64,000 bases of DNA from Cavia porcellus (Eukaryota > Chordata > Mammalia > Rodentia > Caviidae). The translations under genes were made by a program, and so were the position numbers. The DNA is taken from NCBI RefSeq assembly GCF_034190915.1, contig NW_026947484.1:207216657-207280656 (forward strand), given 5' to 3'. Of this stretch, positions 56,921 to 64,000 are shown in pieces (position 1 is the stretch's first letter; each line of letters starts with the position of its first letter). The notes under the pieces are model-generated. The model saw only the letters and a list, made by a program, of their open reading frames with translations. It was not told where the DNA came from and did no database searches.

Positions 56921-59029
56921 AATAGATAATAAGAAATATGTGAAACATTTCTACACCTTAAAAAAAAACTTACAGAAAAATTTATCTATCTGAACAAGGA
57001 TATGCGACATCAATCTGAAAGTATCAACTGATATTTTTCATACAATGTTATAAAATAATCAGTTAAATAAGCTCATTAGTAAATTGGCCTTAGAAGACTC
57101 TCAATTTTTTTTAGAATTTTTAAAAAATAGCAGGATTTTAATGTTCTTTCCACAAGTACATGATTTTTTATGTCTTTTAAATACAATCAGTGCAGTATGA
57201 GAGGCCCTGCCTAAATGATCAGAATCTTGTATTTCATTTATGCCTCTTAATCTTTGTCCATTTTTTTTTGATTCAGCAAATGTGCTTCTTGAATGTTAGG
57301 CATGAGTAGAAAATTTGAAGTCTTCTAAAGACCAGTTTTTGTCACTTCCCTATTAAATTAAGTTATTGAGATGCACCATGTTTTGGGTATATGCTTTTGT
57401 TTTATCAGGTTCCCAAATTTCTCAGATTTAAGTGTCTTCCACAGATTATCTTACTTTCATATCTGATAGAGTTTCTACCATTTTCTTGATGTCTCTTGAG
57501 TGAATAGATTATTCCTTATAAATGTAAATTTAGCAGTACATACCTCATGTTATAGGATTGGCCTTTTTAATTATCCCATGAAGGTTATTTTCTCTCTAGA
57601 TAGATGTCTATGTTTTCTCTAAGTCCTAAAGTTTAGTATGATTACATAATAAGAAATGCTTAATGGTTAATTAAATTGGACTCATTGGGGAAAGTTCTAT
57701 GCAAGGAGAAATTTTGTTCCCCAGAATTTACCATTTAGATCCAACTTGACAAAGAATAGAAAATTTACTTCATATTTTATACTAGTTATTGTCACTTCAT
57801 GATAAATTATTATATTCAAAGAATTTAGAGACTTATTAGGGATCAATAAGCAGTACTTGACTGGTAATCTTTTCCTGTACATGGAATTTGAAGGTTGCAT
57901 GAGGAATAACATGCATGGGTAATTTATAAACATATCTTTTGTTTTTTAATATTTTCACCCTAATTTTTATGTGGGAAAATCAAAATTATTTACTAAATAT
58001 TAATGAAATGAAGTAATTCTAAGTAAATTATTTCAAGGAAGTCCTGTACAGTTACCTCTTAATAATTTCTTTAAAAACATAGATTTCTTTTCACCAATAA
58101 TGTCAACAATCAGAGTCAAATGCTACTAAAATAAAGTCATATATGTATAGCTTATTGTTGTTCTTTCTCTCTACCCATGAAAATAATAATACCATCACTG
58201 AACAAAAGGAAATCATCTTTTGCATTCATGACGTGGATTTTTTCCCTCAATTTGAACAATTGCTAAGGTGTTTCATACATTTGTGAATTAGACAGTTTCT
58301 AGTCATTATTTCTTAGGCACTCATGTCATGTCTTCTGTCATCCATTCTTGTACTTCTATTGGGTATCTATTGTCTTGCCTAATATTGCTTAAAATATCCT
58401 AAGTAATCATTGAAATCTTGTAGTAATTGCATCTACTTAGGTTATCCAGAAATCAGTAATCTAATTATCAACATTTCATTAGTGACATATTACATTTACT
58501 TTATTTTACATCCACCCCTCTTCTCCATTATTAGTGACATCAAGCAGAACATGGACCACAACTTATAACCCATTTCATTACTGTCAAGTGAATTATAAGT
58601 TATCTCCTGTACATGTCTCTGATATATAAGAGAAAAGTCTCTTTCAGTTTTGAGATTTTAGCATCTGTCATAGTGCGTGGTATATAAAAAACTTTATCTT
58701 TGTGGTTATATAATAATGTTTGCAACCAAGTAATGAGAAATACTTTTGAGAGCAAAATAGGTAAATAAGTAATAAATTTTTATAGCACCAAAACAATTTT
58801 GTTTCAAAATTCAGTGTTTTAATATTAGGAGATATAACAATATTCTGTAAACCACCAGTTTCAGTTTTATAGTGATAACAAAATCTTTACAACCACAGAA
58901 CTACTTTGCATTACTAAAATACTTCTTTATAAAGTCTCAAGTGCTTTACAGAAAATGATATGATACTCTAATTACCCTGCTTTGAGGGACAAATAATTTA
59001 CTGACAAACTCTTACAGCTCATTTTCATC
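56921..59029. other. Unassigned AT-rich sequence
   Basis: No gene or definite repeat is recognised over about 2.1 kb. The left part may be more of the decayed minus-strand L1. Confidence 0.45.
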
Positions 59030-59195
59030 TGGTACAAACCGTTAGGGTGAAGAAAATCTGAGGCACTATATACACCAACCACATAGCTTAACAAATGAGG
59101 CTATGAGGCTCCAGAGAAATGACATGATCACCGAAGATTCATTGTTATCCAGTTATAGTGTCTGAGTCAAAGTATATATTTGAGATATAGTAGAT
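59030..59195 (+). mobile_element. MIR SINE
   Basis: The words ttaacaaatgaggctatgag (59,089), gctccagagaaatgacatga (59,108) and agttatagtgtctgagtcaa (59,151) follow the MIR core and 3' part. Confidence 0.7.
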
Positions 59196-60879
59196 AGGAC
59201 ATGAGATCTTCCTCCCACACCTCCACTTCTAGCTAAGAAAAGTGACTGCAGAAAGATTACAAAAAATAGAATGGCTTAGAGGAAAAAAAAATACTCCTAA
59301 GCTGCCTCCAGCTGAAAGCATTAGCAAGTAACCTATCAGTCAAAGGAAAAATATGGCACATGATGTAGCTCCTTGTTTACGAGATGAATGTTTTCAAAGG
59401 TGTTCTTCAAAGTGAGGAACCATGTGAGAGGTTGGAAAATTCATCAAATCACACTTTCTGGTATGGAGTGTAAGTGAGAAATGCATCTTATTGGAGCAAC
59501 ATAGATTAGGCAGTAGCCAGTTGCTCCTTAATGATGCATCCACTGAGTCATGGTACTCTATGATACATGATGTATCAGACACTTTACTAGTGGGTTCAGA
59601 AATTATGAAGGCAAATAGACTGCATTCAAATTATCATTAAAACATTTGACTGTATCCACATAGAACTATATAATCTCCAAAGCTTTATACAGATGTCAGA
59701 TTCTATCACGATTCAGAAAATTTTTTTACAGAAGTGGACTAAATTTTGCACAAAGTTGGTGCTACAGCAAAATGAAAGAGAAAATTAGAAAAAACAGTAT
59801 GTTGAAAGACTTGGATGAGAGAATAGTTTAGCATGCTTGAAAGATGGTCAGTGAATTATGACAACAGGAGACAGGATATGAAGACGAAAGAGGAACTAGA
59901 CCACAAAAAGACAGTATTTATTAGAGAGTTTCACTTTTATTTCAATAACAAGAAGTTGCAGAGTGGTATGGAAACATGCCAAATGCAATATGCGTGAGGT
60001 GTTTAGAGGCAATTCAGATGGTGTGAAATGCAGAACAGTTAAGAAGTAGTGATGATAACTTTAAGTACTGATAGAGGCACTGATGCTTGAGAAATGAGAT
60101 GAATACATTGCAGTGAATTAGAATTCTAGAACTCTTAAGTATAATATATTTTCTAAACATAGTGAAAAAATGTGTTTAAATTGTCTGTGATACTTCCTTG
60201 AGTTTTAAGAATGAACTAGGTTTCAACATTGCCATATGGTTCTTACAGTGCTTTTATGGGATTTATTATTCCACCAATTCATGAACTAAATTCCTTTCAC
60301 TGAGTGTCTTCTTTTCTTTGTATTCACAAAAGAAACTTAGGATTATAGTTTTAGAGACCAGAAATGAGATTGGAAAGAATACTTGGAAGAGTGTAGGCAG
60401 GTACTGGAATAAAGACACAGTAGCTAGGAGTACCCGGAACCTACTGGTGATTTTCACACTATGAGCATTAAATCAAATGTCTCAATATTATAATTGATAT
60501 GCCAAGGAAAGAATAATAATTGAGTATTACTTTAGGAAAAAAAACCCTAGAAATTAGTATATACAAGAGATAAAATGATGGATTAAGAGAAATAAGGGTG
60601 AATATGATTTATAATTTTGAGTTCTTAAAAGCTTTACTAACAGGAAAGTATGTCCTCTGGTGATATTTACCTGTGAAAATAGATAACCTATTATTGAGAG
60701 ATTAGCTCTTCACTTAAAAGCTTTTTATGTTAATGTAATCTTGAATCACCACTTCCTTGTATACCTTCATGTCACCATTTTAATGCTATCAAAATTATTA
60801 TGATGAGACATCACCTTAGTTCAGTTGTCAAAGTCAAGACATCGTTACTGGTACCATTAACTAAACTTCAGACACTCTT
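59196..60879. other. Unassigned sequence
   Basis: No gene or repeat family is recognised. Open frames of 62-63 codons have no recognisable domain. Confidence 0.5.
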
Positions 60880-61480
60880 TTGGTACCACCAATTTTTGTT
60901 ACCTTTATTTTCCTATTACAAGACCTAAACTTGGACTTTACACCGTACATGGTTAATTGGTCTTGGTCTTTTCCAGGCTTTCCTTTTCAATCCTTTATGA
61001 CTCTGACATTTTTGAAGAGTACCAATCAATCATTTGTTACAATCTTTTCCAATTTGTGCTTATTCATGATATGACTAAAACTCTGAATTTTTAAAGAATA
61101 TGATAAAACTGTAGCACACTTCTAAATTTATCAGATCATGAGACATATGATATAAATATGTGATGCCACTCTTTATTTTAACATTGATCACCTTTCTAAA
61201 AAGGTGCTACCTGTAATTTTTCATTCTATAGATAATTTTTTTATTTAAGGCATATATATTTTAAGAAAGATTACATAAATACTTGATTTACCTCAAACTT
61301 TTTTTACCAGTTAATTTTAACACCCATCTGTGAATGCTTAACAGATAATTATTACCATGGAATCCTAACTGGAATTTCCATTTACTCAAACTTTTATTTT
61401 ACAGATAGAAAAATCTCAAATTGAGAGTTGGCCTTTTCCCTGTCTTTATTTATGTGCATAATTATTTCTACCACCCTGAA
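60880..61480. mobile_element. Ancient L1M-class repeat relic
   Basis: The series gactctgacatttttgaaga (61,000), gtaccaatcaatcatttgtt (61,020), gagacatatgatataaatat (61,140), ttgatcacctttctaaaaag (61,184) and ccagttaattttaacaccca (61,307) matches a widespread ancient mammalian repeat that I recall as L1-related. The subfamily and strand are not settled. Confidence 0.5.
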
Positions 61481-61584
61481 CTCAGAACTAGTCTTTTGGT
61501 TTTCCACGTAACAGTATGTGATGTATTTAGTTGTGCCAGTCGTTGCAGTTGTGGTCCATGGGGACTCTTGCTGTGCATGGCCTT

Positions 61585-61690
61585 AAACTCGCTCTTCCCC
61601 TTCCTCCACTCCTTTCTCCTCTACTTTCATCTTCCTGCCCTTCTCCTCCCCTTTCTTTTCCACCCATTCTCTTCCTCTTCCCTCAGACCC
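61585..61690. repeat. Polypyrimidine tract
   Basis: About 100 bases dominated by cttcc, ctcct and ctttc words on the plus strand. An overlapping 95-codon open frame is a by-product of this composition. Confidence 0.8.
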
Positions 61691-61739
61691 GCTTATGTTC
61701 TGGTATGACAAAACTTTCCAGTCACATATTCTTTTTATC

Positions 61740-62330
61740 TTATCCCAGCTTTTGAATTGTTTATTCCACTGACAGTCTCTGGATTTTTATATGTTAAGAA
61801 AAATATGCTTATGTCTCAGGAAATATTCTATCTTTGGGAACATTGTACTGGTTAAAACCAATTTTCCTATTGAAGGGAACATTCTATAAATGTTAATTAA
61901 GCCAAATTGATTGGTAGCATTTTTTTTCTTTCCTTTGTTTTCCTTTTTTGGTTTTCATCTACATATTCTGTGAAAGAGTAGCAGAAATATTAACTTCTCC
62001 AGCTATAATTCTGGAACTATTTGAGATTTTGCACTTCAATTTATGTAATTTCTGTTGAACTCTCACCAGGCTTATAGAGTCTTTCTTTCCTGTACCAAGT
62101 CTACCAATGAACACTGTCTAAAGTCTCTCATATCTATGCCTATAAAATCTTTTTTACTATGTTTTTCATTTTATGCCACTTCTATTTGTTTCTTTCAGTT
62201 TTTATTTATTTGTTGAAATAATTCTGATGTTGGACATTCTACTTTTCTATTACAGCTAATTTAAATCCTCTGTCAGAAATTTCTAAGATCTGTGCCATAT
62301 TTGAACCACATTTTACACAAGGATTTTCCT
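61740..62330 (-). mobile_element. Old L1 relic (ORF2 region)
   Basis: In reverse-complement order the plus strand shows attctataaatgttaattaa (61,881), attgattggtagcatttttt (61,908), acttctccagctataattct (61,991) and gcacttcaatttatgtaatt (62,031), matching an ORF2 region of old L1s. No frame survives and both edges are approximate. Confidence 0.6.
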
Positions 62331-62447
62331 TCTGGCAATGAGTTTGTTTTTTGGCTTTTGGCTTTTGTCTGTTTATTTGTTTTGTATGATTTTCTGTCTG
62401 CTTTCCCATCTTCCTCCTTCACTTTTCATTTTCTTTGCTCTTTAAAA

Positions 62448-62479
62448 TTACTATTATTATTACTATTACTATTATTATT
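62448..62479. repeat. (ATT/ACT)n repeat
   Basis: An attactattattattac-type trinucleotide run that is probably the A-rich tail of the adjoining minus-strand SINE. Confidence 0.85.
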
Positions 62480-62668
62480 TTGCCCTGGGGATTGAACCTA
62501 GGGTCTTCACATTGAGTTACTTTTACAAGCTTTCTGTATTTTTAAATTTGAGATACGATCTCACTAAGTTGGTTAGTTACCCAAACTGCCAGAACAGGAT
62601 CAAACTTGCAATCCTGCTTCAGCTTCTCCAAGTGATGAGACTGCAGGTGGATGGTGCCGTGCTCAGCT
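62480..62668 (-). mobile_element. Composite B1+ID SINE
   Basis: Next to the tail lies the ID part (ccctggggattgaacctagg, gtcttcacattgagtta), then a linker, then the B1 part (gagatacgatctcactaagt, tggttagttacccaaactgc, caaacttgcaatcctgcttc, gtggatggtgccgtgctcag). Read on the minus strand the order is B1 then ID, the same as the element at 15,901. Confidence 0.85.
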
Positions 62669-62722
62669 GCTTCTGCTCCTTCTCCTCCCTTCTGCTCCTC
62701 CTCCTCCTCCTCTTCTTTTTTA
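62669..62722. repeat. (CTC/CTT)n tract
   Basis: Repeated ctcctc and cttctc words directly beside the SINE head. Confidence 0.85.
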
Positions 62723-64000
62723 ATGAAAAGCAGATACATCAGTCAAGATGAATTTATAGTGACTTTATTTCTGGAAGTGAGAATATAGTTTTTACAACTA
62801 AGTGTTTACTGAAGATGTTTATATTAATCTAGTAAGAAGCTGTACTGAGTGTGAGTACTGTTGTGATTATCTGCCATATGCAGCCTCTAGTGATTCCTTG
62901 TGTTGCTGCAGTGACATGAGAATATTTTTCATACTTCACCCTCTGCTTTAGTTCCTCCTATTTGTACCTATTTTTAAGAAGTTCTGTGTTCACGGACTTG
63001 TAGCTCTCCTTCCACTATTTCATGGTCCTCTTTTACTATGTTGACACACGGCAGTTTACCGCAAAAGGGAGTGAGGAGGTGTTTTCTCAGTTTCTGGGAC
63101 TCACCCTTCATTGTAACTCTTGTTTCTGTCTCTCACGCTGTGATCCTTCCAGTGTTTCTATCCATCCTTATGGAGTCCTGGTCTGAAACACATTCTGTTT
63201 GCCCCTCAAAGAGTAAAGGCTTTGTCTCTTCATTTCTCACTGCAAGCGCGATAGTGTTTGTTGTTCTTTTCCCTTAGATTTAAACTCTAGTTCCCTAAGG
63301 CAGACATGACCATGCGTCTAGAGAAAATATTGTAATTTCTGGTAGTAACTTCTTTCACACTTTCAAGCTTTCACTAAAATTTCCCTTCTTCAAGTGACCA
63401 GTTAATTTTTGACTGTGTGTGAAAGCAGAGTCAGTGAGGTCTGTGCTAGAAAAATAAACCTGGAGGTCATAACCTTTTGCATCTGTGGTCCTTCTTACCA
63501 AATTCACTTGTCAGTCTATTTTCAGTTCCTGTCACGTTATTAACTTTTTAGACAACTCATACTTGTGCCTGTTTGTATCTGTTCCAGAATGATAACTGTG
63601 TATTTTTGATTTCTCGTGCAATTCCTCTTACTTTTGGATTTTAAGCTGTTTGATCACCTTAAGGCATCACTTCTCAATAAGTTCAAGTAAAACCATGAAC
63701 TTGTACTTTTAACAGACTTTTGTTCTTGTAAAGAGATTTTTCATTTTCCTGAACCTCCAAAAAGAAAGTAGAAGTACAAACCCTTGTTATAAATAATACC
63801 TGAAATAGCTAAGTAGTAGGTTCAGAAATTCAATGTGTAGAAGATGGAATTTCGGACAAACAATTCTAAGTCTAGTACCAAAAATAGTTGGCAGATTCTA
63901 GGTTATAAAAACAGAATGCGGAAAGGAATAACAGGACAAAACTAAGTCTGATTGATTTTAAAACCCAAAACTGTACTTTTAAGAAATTTATGCAAGTAAT
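62723..64000. other. Unassigned sequence
   Basis: No gene or repeat family is recognised. The part at about 62,990-63,280 is less AT-rich than usual here, and a 79-codon open frame (63,038-63,277, plus) has no known domain. Confidence 0.5.

Noticed and set aside
57170..57950. Further minus-strand L1 sequence
   Set aside because: Expected beside the L1M ending near 56,920, but no ORF2 landmark could be placed with confidence.
61421..61708. 95-codon hydrophobic open frame
   Set aside because: Its leucine, serine and proline content is produced by the polypyrimidine tract.

Overview
The window looks like a gene-poor, AT-rich stretch of a mammalian nuclear genome, most likely a non-murid rodent. 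The clues are the SINEs. ID-type elements (tRNA-derived, with internal A-box and B-box pol III motifs) are the commonest young repeat. They sit beside monomeric 7SL-derived B1-like SINEs and B1+ID composites. No primate Alu dimer was seen. One ID tail (around 24,320-24,340) reads like tails I associate with hystricognath rodents, but the species is an inference. I found no convincing functional protein-coding gene, tRNA, snRNA or rRNA gene. Nearly everything recognisable is retrotransposon sequence or simple repeat.

Layout. An ERVL/MaLR-type solo LTR (about 430-860) is split by a nearly full-length but dead LINE-1 (861-7908); the last piece of the LTR resumes at 7909-7957. This L1 has a 5' UTR built of about three 210-bp tandem monomers, a broken ORF1, a broken ORF2 carrying a nested ID SINE, and a long 3' UTR that resolves into about seven degenerate units of about 150 bp. 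From 8 to 39 kb there are old L1/HAL1, L2 and MIR relics, scattered ID SINEs, two further MaLR-type LTRs (24.8 and 36.5 kb), a MER5-like DNA transposon, a 71-bp tandem duplication, and long stretches where I recognise nothing. From 39.3 to 42.5 kb comes a compound microsatellite, then what looks like a complete minus-strand MaLR element (LTR, about 1.5 kb internal, LTR) with an ID SINE and a GA expansion in its 5' LTR, and a third LTR fragment.

From 44 to 54 kb are B1 and MIR elements, an unclassified GC-richer block (45.7-46.7 kb), and a HAL1-like LINE (ORF1-type sequence joined directly to an L1-type 3' UTR, no ORF2) interrupted by a 5'-truncated L1. From 54.5 to 57 kb lies an old minus-strand L1M. 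The rest (57-64 kb) holds MIR and L1 relics, a composite B1-ID SINE and unassigned DNA.

There is no pathway here. The interest lies in how the repeats nest and share parts. Both L1 copies and the ORF2-less element carry the same ~150-bp-unit 3' UTR, with different unit numbers. The flanking duplications give a relative order of insertion. Family names come from recall of consensus sequences, not a database search, so subfamily labels and edges of old relics are approximate.
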